NCBI RefSeq assembly: GCF_003024675.1
Contig: NZ_PYLP01000006.1
Location: 48,981-112,980 of the forward strand
Origin: Faecalibacillus faecis
GTDB lineage: Bacteria; Bacillota_I; Bacilli_A; Erysipelotrichales; Coprobacillaceae
Direction: 5' to 3'
Length of the DNA: 64,000 nucleotides
Shown here in pieces: positions 50,284 to 58,496 of the stretch (the stretch's first letter is position 1; each line of letters starts with the position of its first letter). The translations under genes and the position numbers were made by a program. Below the pieces are notes generated by a model. It saw only the letters and a program-made list of their open reading frames with translations, had not been told where the DNA came from and ran no database searches.

Positions 50284-52221
50284 ATGGAACGTATATATTA
50301 TATAGATCATATTAAAACCGAAGATATCAATGCTTTATCTTTAAAGTTAAACAGTATGCAAGAGGTTTCACGTATTAAAATAAATAAGGATTCGATTTCT
50401 TTTAATTGCGCAAGACCTGATAATATTCAAAACTATTTAGATGAATCAAATATGGATTATATTTTAAAAGAAATGGTCAATCGAAAAAAAAGGGAATATA
50501 TTTCTAATCAAAATAAAGTTGAAAAAATATTTATGTTTACTAATTTAGAAAGTGAAGAAGAAGCAAATGAAATCAAAGATATTCTTTCTAAATACAGTGT
50601 TTTTGAAAATGTACAACTTGATTTTCAAAATAAGATGTTGACACTGACATCTTCTGCTTACGCTTTAAATCGTATTAAGCGTATTGTTGAAAATGTCAAT
50701 CCAAATATTCAAGTAGAACAATGGAAAAAACCATTTAAGTCACAAGATTTATTTAATGAAAAATATTTTCAAAAATATGCACGCATTGCCTTGTTTTGTG
50801 TAGGTGTTGCCTTAGGACTCGTTACTTTTGGAGATACAACATTTTTAACTTATGTAGGTTGGTTTATTGCTTTAGTTATATGTAATGAAAAAGTATTACA
50901 AGATGCCAAAAGAGATTTACAATTAAAGAATTACTTAAGTGAAAATGCAATCTTTTTACTTGCCTGTTTAGGTGGATGGGTTTATGGCGCCTTTATAGAG
51001 GCACTTGTTGTCTCTGTTCTTTATCAATTTGGTAAACAATTGATTATGCAGGTAACACAATGGTCAATGCAAAAACTAGATGAGCTCGTTTCTCATCAAA
51101 ATTTAGAAAGACGCTTAGTTAAAGAAAATGAAGAAATGGTTCCTTTAACAGAATTTGATATTGGAGATGTTCTTGTTGTTAAAGAAGGAGAAACAATTCC
51201 TTTAGGTGGAAAGATTATCAAAGGGAAAGCAAAATTAGATGTTTATGCAATCGATGGAAGTGATGTATATCAAACATCTAAAGTTGGTAACGAAGTATTC
51301 AGTGGAACTGTCGTTACAGAAGGGTATCTTCATATAAAAACAACAGCTTTATATGATGTTTCAGCGATGTCAAAAATTGTTGATATTGCGACAAATGCTC
51401 CAATATCTTCTTCAAGTACAGAAAAAATTATTAATAAAGTTTCTGATATTTATACAAAGGCTTTAATTATTGTCGGTTTGATTTGTTGTGTGATTTTACC
51501 AATTTTAAATTTGCATGATAATTTAAAATATATGTATTTAGGAATTATTATGTTGACTGTATCGGGTAGTTTTGCTTATGTACAAGGAGCATCATTTACT
51601 TTGCTTGCGGGTGTTGCCAAAGCCTTTTCTAAAAAGATTGCAATCAAAGAAAATAGTGGATTAGATGATTTAAATACATGTACAACAATTATTTATGATC
51701 GTTTTGATGGGATTGAAACAACAGAAGATGAAATGGATTTATTTGAAAAAATCAAAGGATTGCATAAATCATTGGTCATTTTTAATGATGGACCAGTAGA
51801 TTTAGAAAATGATGAATATACAATCTACAACAATTATTCTGTTGAACAAAAATTAGAAGTTATGGATAAGGCTCTTGTAGCGGGACCAGTTGCTTATATT
51901 GGTGATTGTGATAAGGATATTGCTTTACTTCAAAAAGCTTCTGTAGCGATTTCACGTGGTGGTGTTCATAACGAAAATGTGACAAAGAATAGTGATATTA
52001 TGTTAACGGATTCTAACTTTGATACAATTATTGATTTATTAAAAATTGCTCGTAAACAAAAAGCAGTAAATATTCAAAATACATTTATTGGTATTTTAAT
52101 TAGTTTATTGGTTGTTTTATTAGGTGTTTTAGGTCTCATGCCTTGGTGGGTTGCTTGTATAATCTATATTTTAGAATCAGTTTTGGTTTTATTCAATTCA
52201 CAATTAATCATAAGAATGTAA
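50284..52221 (+). CDS. P-type ATPase pseudoenzyme (P1B-like, catalytic motifs lost)
   Basis: A 645-residue membrane protein with the layout of a heavy-metal P-type ATPase: N-terminal region (1-150), helices (about 165-260), actuator-like domain (VLVVKEGETIPLGGKII, DGSDVYQTSKVGNEVFSGTV), helices (390-450), a short P-domain (TTIIYDRFDGIETTE) and final helices. Every catalytic motif is altered: TGES reads DGSD, the ion-binding CPx is absent (GSFAYVQGASF), DKTGT reads DRFDG and GDGxND reads GDCDKD. The nucleotide-binding domain is almost gone. It is intact and has AAAGGAG upstream, so it is likely a functional non-pump. Its role is unknown. Confidence 0.8.
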   Translation: MERIYYIDHIKTEDINALSLKLNSMQEVSRIKINKDSISFNCARPDNIQNYLDESNMDYILKEMVNRKKREYISNQNKVEKIFMFTNLESEEEANEIKDILSKYSVFENVQLDFQNKMLTLTSSAYALNRIKRIVENVNPNIQVEQWKKPFKSQDLFNEKYFQKYARIALFCVGVALGLVTFGDTTFLTYVGWFIALVICNEKVLQDAKRDLQLKNYLSENAIFLLACLGGWVYGAFIEALVVSVLYQFGKQLIMQVTQWSMQKLDELVSHQNLERRLVKENEEMVPLTEFDIGDVLVVKEGETIPLGGKIIKGKAKLDVYAIDGSDVYQTSKVGNEVFSGTVVTEGYLHIKTTALYDVSAMSKIVDIATNAPISSSSTEKIINKVSDIYTKALIIVGLICCVILPILNLHDNLKYMYLGIIMLTVSGSFAYVQGASFTLLAGVAKAFSKKIAIKENSGLDDLNTCTTIIYDRFDGIETTEDEMDLFEKIKGLHKSLVIFNDGPVDLENDEYTIYNNYSVEQKLEVMDKALVAGPVAYIGDCDKDIALLQKASVAISRGGVHNENVTKNSDIMLTDSNFDTIIDLLKIARKQKAVNIQNTFIGILISLLVVLLGVLGLMPWWVACIIYILESVLVLFNSQLIIRM

Positions 52222-52248
52222 AATGCAAAGTTTTCTTTGCATTTTTTT
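52221..52248 (+). terminator. terminator between the ATPase-like and rluA-like genes
   Basis: AAATGCAAAG-tttt-CTTTGCATTT, a perfect 10-bp stem with a T tract. The ribosome site of the next gene (AGGAG) begins immediately after it, so some read-through or a promoter inside the previous gene must serve that gene. Confidence 0.85.
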
Positions 52249-52259
52249 AGGAGAAAAAA

Positions 52260-53078
52260 ATGAAAGTAAAAAAAGAAATGAAATTAATTGATTTTTTATC
52301 ATTATCGTATAATCGTAAGAATGTTAAAAATCTATTAAAATATAAAGAAGTATATGTTAATGGTAAACAAGTTAGCCAATTTGATCATTTATTAAAAGAA
52401 GATGATCTTGTAGAAATAAAAAAAGAAAATAATTCGCTTCTTGAAATTCTTTATGAAGATCAAGATTTTGTCGTTATTAATAAACCATCGGGTTTGTTAA
52501 GCATGTCAGATGGAAAAGAAAAAGAAAAGACAGCTTATCATTATGTAAGTGAATATTTAAAAAAACAAAACAAAAATCAAAAAGTATTTATCGTTCATCG
52601 ACTTGATCGAGAAACATCAGGAGTATTAATGTTTTGTAAAAATGAAAAAATAAGGGATCTTTTACAAAAAGATTGGAATAAAATTGTATATTTAAGAGGC
52701 TATATGGCTTTAGTAGAAGGAAAAGGACTAAAAAAACAAGGAACTTTAAAAAATTATCTAGCTGAAAGCAAAACGCAACAAGTCTATATTTCGAACAAAG
52801 AAAAAGGAAAACTGGCGATTACACACTATAAAGTCATTAAAGAAATGAAGAATCAAACACTTTTGGAAATTAATTTAGATACAGGTAGAAAAAATCAAAT
52901 TAGAGTTCAACTTTCTAATATTAATCATCCAATTGTTGGCGATAAAAAATATGGAGCAACATCGAATCCAATAAGACGTTTAGGTTTACATGCCCATGCT
53001 TTTGGTTTTGTTCATCCTAAAACAAAGAAAAAATATGAATTTAAAACAGATTGTCCAAAAGAATTTTATGGAAGATAA
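52260..53078 (+). CDS. RluA-family pseudouridine synthase
   Basis: A 272-residue RNA-modifying enzyme. An S4-like N-terminal domain (LLKYKEVYVNGKQVSQFDHL) precedes the catalytic domain with Asp116 in HRLDRETSGVLMF. The family segments LETNLDTGRKNQIRVQL-like (LDTGRKNQIRVQLSNINHPI) and GLHAHAFGFVHP follow. It isomerises uridines in rRNA or tRNA; the target site is not predictable. The ATG is preceded by AGGAG directly after a terminator. Confidence 0.92.
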   Translation: MKVKKEMKLIDFLSLSYNRKNVKNLLKYKEVYVNGKQVSQFDHLLKEDDLVEIKKENNSLLEILYEDQDFVVINKPSGLLSMSDGKEKEKTAYHYVSEYLKKQNKNQKVFIVHRLDRETSGVLMFCKNEKIRDLLQKDWNKIVYLRGYMALVEGKGLKKQGTLKNYLAESKTQQVYISNKEKGKLAITHYKVIKEMKNQTLLEINLDTGRKNQIRVQLSNINHPIVGDKKYGATSNPIRRLGLHAHAFGFVHPKTKKKYEFKTDCPKEFYGR

Positions 53079-53167
53079 ATATTAGACAGTACAAGAAAAT
53101 ATGTTGTTTTGATCCAGTAGGTAATGAAAGAAAAATAATTGTTCTTCTACTATTTTATTAATATAGT

Positions 53168-53440
53168 TATTTTTTATTTAAAAGAACAATACTTTGTGGA
53201 AGATTTTTGTTAATTGCATCAATAATTGGATGAGGAACATACATTTCTTCAAGGTAAGTAATATCATCATTTGAAAGTTTGATATTGAAAGCATCTATGC
53301 AACATCAATATATTTCATTTTAATAGCAACGAAATTGGTGAAGAAACACCCTTTGTCCATAGCCAAGTAAGCGGCATTTGTACCATTTTACAATTATATT
53401 TTTTAGCTAATTCATTATAATTTCTATATCTTGTTTTCCA
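53168..53440 (-). pseudogene. C-terminal remnant of an aldo/keto reductase
   Basis: On the minus strand, RNYNELAKKYNCKMVQMPLT and LWTKGVSSPIS (about 53440-53330), then after a frame break SNDDITYLEEMYVPHPI (about 53270-53210), match the C-terminal helix, the K-G-V-S-x-P-I stretch and the YLEE-YVPHP end of aldo/keto reductases. The N-terminal two thirds, with the catalytic Tyr, are absent. It accounts for most of the 550-bp gap between 53079 and 53629. Confidence 0.6.
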
Positions 53441-53538
53441 TTTGATTATATTTGCTTTTATTTTGGTTTGTTTTTTATATAGTATAGACGTGGGTTAACC
53501 ATATTGTAACTTTTAGATATTTTTTATATCTTCTTCCC

Positions 53539-53578
53539 AAACTCTATGAAAGTTAAGGGCCTTTCATAGAGTTTTTGC
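53539..53578 (+). terminator. strong hairpin before the diguanylate cyclase gene
   Basis: AAACTCTATGAAAG pairs perfectly with CTTTCATAGAGTTT, with T residues on the far side and A residues on the near side. It has no intact upstream gene and could insulate the next promoter, or belong to the decayed gene. Confidence 0.7.
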
Positions 53579-53629
53579 TATTTCATCTTTTTTTTTGATA
53601 TATTTGTATCGGAAAAGAGATGAAACCAA

Positions 53630-54694
53630 ATGAAAGCGGAACAAAGAAAAAATAGAAATAGAATGATTGAAAGATTTATTCAAGGGCTCTTGATGATTGT
53701 TTTAATCGTTCTAACGATTTTTATGATGATTGATGTTAATAAAATACAAGGAAATGCAAGAGTTATTAATTATGCAGGGATTATACGTGGAGCAACACAA
53801 CGTGAAATAAAATTAGAAATATCAGGAAATGCGAATAATAGCTTAATTCGTTATTTAGATGATATTTTTGATGGGTTGATGCATGGCGGTGGGAAGTATC
53901 AACTTACAAAAATAGATGATCAAAAATATCAAAATAAATTAGCAAAACTTAATAAGGCATGGGTTTCATTAAAAGAAGAAATTCAAAAAGTAAGAGAAAA
54001 TGGTTATGAAAATACCAATATTATTAATATGAGTGAAGACTATTTTTATCTTGCTGATGAAACAGTAACAGCAGCTGAAAATTATTCTCAACATTGTGCT
54101 TCACAACTTAATTCCATTGAAAAAGGTCTTATTGTCACAAGTACTCTTATTGTTTGTGTCATTATTAGAGAAACGATTTTAGCTATTGTCTTGATGAAAA
54201 GGAATAAAGAATTAAATAAACTTGCTTATATTGATTTACATACAGGACTTCCAAATAGAAGCCGTGTTGAAGAATTAGTTGGTGAATACAATCATTTTGA
54301 TCAACCATCTGCAATGATTGTATTTGATTTAAATGATTTAAAAGAAGTCAATGATTCGTTAGGGCATGTTGCAGGAGATACGCTCATTATGAACTTTGCT
54401 GATATTATTAGAACTTCTATACCAGATAAGCATTTTGTAGGAAGATATGGTGGTGATGAATTCATTGCTTTACTTACAAATGTAACAAAGGATGAGGTAG
54501 AAGAAATTATTACTAGTGTTCAAAATGAAGCAAAACGTTATAATGAATTCAGCAAACAAATACACCTTGATTTTGCTTATGGTTATGATCTTTCTACAAG
54601 CTATCAAGAAGCAAATTTAAAAGTATTATTAAATCAAGCAGATAAAAATATGTATGACTGTAAAACACGTATGAAACAAGCAAGAAAAGGATAA
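53630..54694 (+). CDS. membrane-bound diguanylate cyclase (GGDEF)
   Basis: A 354-residue sensor enzyme. Two membrane helices (about 14-33 and 162-184) flank an extracytoplasmic helical domain (about 35-160) like those of PilJ/NarX-type sensors. The GGDEF domain (about 200-350) has GRYGGDEFIALL intact and FDLNDLKEVNDSLGHVAGD for substrate binding, so c-di-GMP synthesis is expected. It opposes the EAL protein at 41474. The ribosome site is weak. Confidence 0.92.
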   Translation: MKAEQRKNRNRMIERFIQGLLMIVLIVLTIFMMIDVNKIQGNARVINYAGIIRGATQREIKLEISGNANNSLIRYLDDIFDGLMHGGGKYQLTKIDDQKYQNKLAKLNKAWVSLKEEIQKVRENGYENTNIINMSEDYFYLADETVTAAENYSQHCASQLNSIEKGLIVTSTLIVCVIIRETILAIVLMKRNKELNKLAYIDLHTGLPNRSRVEELVGEYNHFDQPSAMIVFDLNDLKEVNDSLGHVAGDTLIMNFADIIRTSIPDKHFVGRYGGDEFIALLTNVTKDEVEEIITSVQNEAKRYNEFSKQIHLDFAYGYDLSTSYQEANLKVLLNQADKNMYDCKTRMKQARKG

Positions 54695-54695
54695 G

Positions 54696-54733
54696 AAAAA
54701 CAAGCCAGTTCATTTTAAACTGACTTGTTTTTT
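54696..54733. terminator. bidirectional terminator between convergent genes
   Basis: AAAAACAAGCCAGTT and AACTGACTTGTTTTT pair along 15 positions with one mismatch; A and T flanks allow termination from both sides. Confidence 0.85.
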
Positions 54734-55979
54734 ATAGATGATATTTTGTACCTCGTCCACGGCCTGTTTTTCTTATAATATTTTCTTCTTTTAATTTATT
54801 TAAAATATCTTTTACTTTTGAACGACTATAAGGTACTAATGATAGAATTTCACTAATTGATAGTTCATTATATTGTTTAAATAGATTATAAATGATTTCA
54901 TTGTCTGTTTTTAAATCTGATTTTGAACGAGTAACAGGTAAAGTGATTTGAATTGTATTAGTACTTGTATTAAAAATAGGTTTGTTAATACTTTCATTGT
55001 AAGAATGTATAATTCTAAGAATTCCAGTTCCAAAGATTTCGACAATACCTAAACGGAAAAATACATTACTGATAATTGGATTTCTTAAAGAAGAAATCAT
55101 ACCAGAGATATATTCATCTTTTGTGATTCCATTTATAAGACCACCAGGTGATACAATTTCAATTCGATCTTCAAACATAGAAATTCTTATTTTTGCGTTC
55201 AAATCCCATGCCCTATGAATGAGAGCATTAGCGATAGATTCACGAAAAGCTTCTTCGGGAATAAGTTCTATTTTTTTTCTATAACTTCCATCAATTTCTT
55301 CATATTGATAATAATCGATATATGTTTGAATTGCTAAATCATACATTTTTAAAATAGACATATTTTCTAGAAGAAGTCTCTTTTTTATAATATTTATGCT
55401 TTTTCCAAATATCGCAATATCAATCCCTGGAAAGGAATTGTTATCAGATAGAAGCTCAGCAGCATTATTAAAATGATTATTATTAAATAAATTAAGCGTT
55501 TTTAATGTATCTTTATTAAATGTATTAATAGAAATAGCTTCTTTCAATTTTTGTTCAAGATACTTAAAATCTAAACGAATATTACTTGTTGGTAAGTCTT
55601 CATAATTTATTTTTTTTCCTTCTAAAATAAGACGAGTTAATTCAAAAGAATCTACTTCGATTGTTGAAGTATCATTTCTTTTAAATGCCTTAGAGTTATA
55701 TAGATAAGGTTTATTTTCTCCAGGGTTTACGATAAGTGATATTGTTTTATTAAGATCATCTACTTCTAAACGATAATTTGGTTGTGGAAAGATATTATCA
55801 TTAATTCTATTTTCTATATCAAGACAACGTTTGTTAGGATTTTCTATACCTTTGATTTTTCCATCATCATCAATACCAAATAGGATTGTTCCACCATTGT
55901 AATTTGAAAAAGCACTTACTGTTTTTAAAAAGGACTTTGAAATTTCTTCTTTGAATTCTAAAATATTTGTTTCTTTCAT
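54732..55979 (-). CDS. AlbA_2/Schlafen-type ATP-binding regulator
   Basis: A 415-residue protein. The N-terminal AlbA_2 (divergent AAA_4/Schlafen-like) domain (about 1-110) begins LEFKEEISKSFLKTVSAFSN and has GGTILFGIDDDG. The middle HATPase_c_4-like domain (about 240-345) has EEAFRESIANALIHRAWDLN and GTGILRII. A C-terminal winged helix (about 355-415, ISEILSLVPYSRSKVKDILN, then GRGRGTKYHL) would bind DNA. Similar proteins are annotated as RecG-related regulators or defence-associated genes. An array of CCATA half-sites covers its promoter, suggesting autoregulation. Confidence 0.82.
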   Translation of the reverse strand: MKETNILEFKEEISKSFLKTVSAFSNYNGGTILFGIDDDGKIKGIENPNKRCLDIENRINDNIFPQPNYRLEVDDLNKTISLIVNPGENKPYLYNSKAFKRNDTSTIEVDSFELTRLILEGKKINYEDLPTSNIRLDFKYLEQKLKEAISINTFNKDTLKTLNLFNNNHFNNAAELLSDNNSFPGIDIAIFGKSINIIKKRLLLENMSILKMYDLAIQTYIDYYQYEEIDGSYRKKIELIPEEAFRESIANALIHRAWDLNAKIRISMFEDRIEIVSPGGLINGITKDEYISGMISSLRNPIISNVFFRLGIVEIFGTGILRIIHSYNESINKPIFNTSTNTIQITLPVTRSKSDLKTDNEIIYNLFKQYNELSISEILSLVPYSRSKVKDILNKLKEENIIRKTGRGRGTKYHL

Positions 55980-56021
55980 ATATTTTATTCACCTCTTTAT
56001 AATATGACCAATTATATAATA

Positions 56022-56093
56022 ATTATACCGAAAAAGTCCATAAATTCAACCATATTTATTTTATGGCTTTTTTTATGGTCGGAAATGGCCATA
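56022..56093 (-). promoter_or_regulatory. promoter and CCATA/TATGG operator array of the AlbA_2 gene
   Basis: On the minus strand, TTGAAT (56044-56049), 16 bp, TATAAT (56022-56027). Five CCATA half-sites in either orientation lie at 56038, 56050, 56062, 56074 and 56089; the first is inside the spacer and four are 12 or 15 bp apart. Binding of the encoded winged-helix protein is inferred. Confidence 0.65.
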
Positions 56094-56175
56094 AAATAAA
56101 AAACAATCATTTTTAGATAAACTCAATACATTTTTAAAATGAAGATTCTAAAGTATATAATAGAAAAAGGAGGTT

Positions 56176-56676
56176 ATGATGAAAAGAAAATTATATCATT
56201 TTATATTTGTTGTTGTTTGTGTTTTATCACTTTGTGGTTGCAACAATACTTCAAAGATCAAAGGGAATACAAGAAAAGTAGTCATTCCTTATTCTTTTTC
56301 ACTTCTTTGTGGACAAACGAGTGAAAAAGATTTAAATAAAATGGTTAAAACATATAATAAAGATAAAAATTACTGTTCTAAAGCCTATAAGAAAAATAAA
56401 GATGTGATCTTAATTTCTACAGATTCACAAATAGAAAAGTATATTAAAGATAATAAAAAAATCATCGATACTGCTATGAAGAAATTCATTAAAAGCAACA
56501 AGCTTTATAAATATAAAATTAAAGAGGATTATTCATCTATTCAATTATATTTTGATGAAAACATACTAGAAGATACTTATCAACAATTGTTAGCAGTAAG
56601 TATTAATTTTACAAGTTTAAATTCTATTTTATTAAATGGAAAAGATTGGCATATAAAATGGCAAGTCATTAATTGA
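56176..56676 (+). CDS. small lipoprotein, probably shortened by an in-frame TGA
   Basis: A 166-residue protein. The signal sequence ends in the lipobox LCGC (Cys about residue 22), so it is tethered to the outer face of the membrane. The rest (SFSLLCGQTSEKDLNKMVKT, YKIKEDYSSIQLYFDENILE) has no family I recognise. After the TGA at 56674 the same frame stays open for 31 codons (TVVTWNLPNDEENSFQQMIG) with coding-like composition. The protein may therefore have lost its C-terminus. AAAGGAGG precedes the ATG. Confidence 0.65.
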   Translation: MMKRKLYHFIFVVVCVLSLCGCNNTSKIKGNTRKVVIPYSFSLLCGQTSEKDLNKMVKTYNKDKNYCSKAYKKNKDVILISTDSQIEKYIKDNKKIIDTAMKKFIKSNKLYKYKIKEDYSSIQLYFDENILEDTYQQLLAVSINFTSLNSILLNGKDWHIKWQVIN

Positions 56677-56788
56677 CATACCAATAAAACAGTTGTTACT
56701 TGGAATTTACCAAATGATGAAGAAAATAGTTTTCAGCAGATGATTGGAAACAAAGTTATGAATAAATTATGAATAAAATCAAGAATGA

Positions 56789-56817
56789 TTGTTTTTTGAA
56801 ACAAAACTTGATATTAT
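56789..56817 (+). promoter_or_regulatory. promoter of the toxIN operon
   Basis: TTGTTT (56789-56794), 17 bp, TATTAT (56812-56817). Transcription should start near 56824, just before the antitoxin repeats. Confidence 0.6.
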
Positions 56818-56823
56818 TGTAAT

Positions 56824-56990
56824 GGAGAAGTTTATCTTCAACAATCAGGTGATTCTCTACCAAATAGTGAGAGCTAAAAAATCAGGTGATTCCCTACCAA
56901 ATAGTGGGAGCTAAAAAATCAGGTGATTCTCTACCAAATAGTGAGAGCTAAAAAGGATACGAAGAGTAAAATCTTCGTATTTTTTATTTA
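56824..56990 (+). ncRNA. toxI: ToxI antitoxin RNA, three 37-nt repeats with terminator
   Basis: Three tandem repeats of exactly 37 bases (starting 56844, 56881 and 56918), opening ATCAGGTGATT and closing GAGCTAAAAA. They follow the pattern AGGTGATT...CTACC...AGTG...AGCTA of the ToxI repeats of type III toxin-antitoxin systems, as I recall the Pectobacterium sequence. In repeat 2, TTCCC pairs with GGGAG where repeats 1 and 3 have TTCTC and GAGAG, a compensatory change that keeps the stem. A terminator (ATACGAAGA with TCTTCGTAT, 56957-56980, then T6) lies between RNA and toxin gene and sets the RNA-to-toxin ratio. ToxN would cut the precursor into single units that inhibit it. Confidence 0.92.
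56844..56954 (+). repeat. three 37-bp tandem repeats (ToxI units)
   Basis: Copies at 56844-56880, 56881-56917 and 56918-56954 differ only by the two compensatory bases in the middle copy (T to C and A to G). There are no spacers, so this is not a CRISPR array. Confidence 0.95.
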
Positions 56991-57003
56991 AAGGAGAAAA
57001 TTT

Positions 57004-57546
57004 ATGAAATTGTATGAAATTGATCGAGATTATATGGATTATCTTCATAAGATAGATTCAAAAGTATTAACACATAATGTAGATAAACATCAAAGAAAGT
57101 TTATAGCGATAAAAGTTAAACTAAATGGTTATCAGTATTTTGTACCCTTATCATCTCCTGATTTTAGAGATTATTATGATGATCATGGTATCAAGAAAGT
57201 ACAGTTTACTCGAGTACCTACCATTAAGAGGATTTTTAATGGAAATCCTACAGTTGAATCTTATTTAGGAAAATTATTATTTAATAATATGATTCCTGTT
57301 CCTAAAGGATCTTATTATGAATTTAATATTTTTTTAGAAAAAGATCAAAAGTATAAAGGATTACTTATTGATCAAGTACGTGTTTTAAGAAGTAAGAAGA
57401 ATCAAGAAGATATTTTAAAAAGAGCACAAGTTGTTTATAAACTTAAAAGTAGGAATTCTTCTTATAGTTATATCCAATATGCAACCGTAGATTTCTCTTT
57501 ATTAGAAAAAGCATGTGATAAATACATTGAAAAATATGGATGTTAA
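57004..57546 (+). CDS. toxN: ToxN/AbiQ-family endoribonuclease toxin (type III TA)
   Basis: A 180-residue toxin. YEIDRDYMDYLHKIDSKVL, FIAIKVKLNGYQYFVPLSSP and KLLFNNMIPVPKGSYY match ToxN/AbiQ, as does the C-terminal helix ending in DFSLLEKACDKYIEKY. Relatives are endoribonucleases that cleave A-rich mRNA and are freed when a phage disturbs the operon. The gene follows ToxI and its terminator by about 20 bases with AAAGGAG. The system appears complete, and the AlbA_2 regulator nearby may also belong to defence. Confidence 0.92.
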   Translation: MKLYEIDRDYMDYLHKIDSKVLTHNVDKHQRKFIAIKVKLNGYQYFVPLSSPDFRDYYDDHGIKKVQFTRVPTIKRIFNGNPTVESYLGKLLFNNMIPVPKGSYYEFNIFLEKDQKYKGLLIDQVRVLRSKKNQEDILKRAQVVYKLKSRNSSYSYIQYATVDFSLLEKACDKYIEKYGC

Positions 57547-57599
57547 TGAATTGTTCAAAAAAATATATTATAATAGAAAAAGAATGAAAGGAGAAGCGT

Positions 57600-58487
57600 A
57601 TGAAAGAATATTTAGCTTTTGATGTTGGAGGAACATCTGTCAAATATGCATTATGTAATGAAGAAGGGGAAGTTTCTTCAGCAAGTAAATTTAAAACACC
57701 AGATACATTGGATCAAATGTATCTTGAAATGGAAAAAGTCGTTCATAATTGTCCAAATGTAGAAGGAATCGCTTTATCAATGCCAGGAGCAGTTGATAGT
57801 GATGGGGGCATTATTTATGGTTCAAGTGCAATTAATTATATCCATGGACCAAATATCAAAGAAGACTTACAAAATCGTTTTCATAAACCTGTAGAATTGG
57901 AAAATGATGCTAACTGTGCAGCCTTAGCAGAAGTGTGGAAAGGGGTCGCTAAAGAAGAAAGTGATTGTTGCTTTATTGTTAGTGGTACAGGAATTGGTGG
58001 TGCTGTTATTAAAGATAAACATGTTCATCATGGAAATGCTTTACATGGTGGTGAATTTGGTTATATGATCATGCGCTATGAACCAAGTGAAGGAAAATAT
58101 TATACATGGTCTGATGATGGTTCTACCGTAGCTGTTACTAAAAGAGTAGCAAAAGAATTAGGAAAAGATTATCATGGTCTAGATGGAAAAGAAATCTTTG
58201 ATCATGCAAATGTTAATGAAGTGTATAAAAAATATGTTGATGAATATTATCGTACACTTGCTATGGGTATTTATAACTTACAATACGCTTATGATCCAAG
58301 TATGATCGTTATTGGAGGAGCTATTTCAACAAGAGAAGAACTATTAGATAAAGTCAATGAACAATTAGATATCATCTTTGGTCAACTAACACACGCTCAT
58401 GTAAGACCAAACATTAAAGTATGTAAGTTTGGCAACGATGCAAATCTTATAGGAGCAACCTATCATTATATTCAAAGACATGGATAG
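57600..58487 (+). CDS. ROK-family sugar kinase
   Basis: A 295-residue kinase. LAFDVGGTSVKYALCNEEGE is the phosphate loop, LENDANCAALAEVWKGVA holds the catalytic Asp, and VSGTGIGGAVIKD the adenosine site. The zinc-binding C-x-C-G of many ROK glucokinases is missing (HHGNALHGGEFGYMIM continues without Cys), as in beta-glucoside kinase-type members. The substrate is therefore uncertain. AAAGGAGAAG precedes the start. The next gene follows after nine bases, forming a pair. Confidence 0.9.
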   Translation: MKEYLAFDVGGTSVKYALCNEEGEVSSASKFKTPDTLDQMYLEMEKVVHNCPNVEGIALSMPGAVDSDGGIIYGSSAINYIHGPNIKEDLQNRFHKPVELENDANCAALAEVWKGVAKEESDCCFIVSGTGIGGAVIKDKHVHHGNALHGGEFGYMIMRYEPSEGKYYTWSDDGSTVAVTKRVAKELGKDYHGLDGKEIFDHANVNEVYKKYVDEYYRTLAMGIYNLQYAYDPSMIVIGGAISTREELLDKVNEQLDIIFGQLTHAHVRPNIKVCKFGNDANLIGATYHYIQRHG

Positions 58488-58496
58488 GAGGCTATT

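Noticed and set aside
56844..56954. Tandem 37-bp repeats as a CRISPR array
   Set aside because: There are no spacers between units and no cas genes nearby; a ToxN gene follows, so they are ToxI units.
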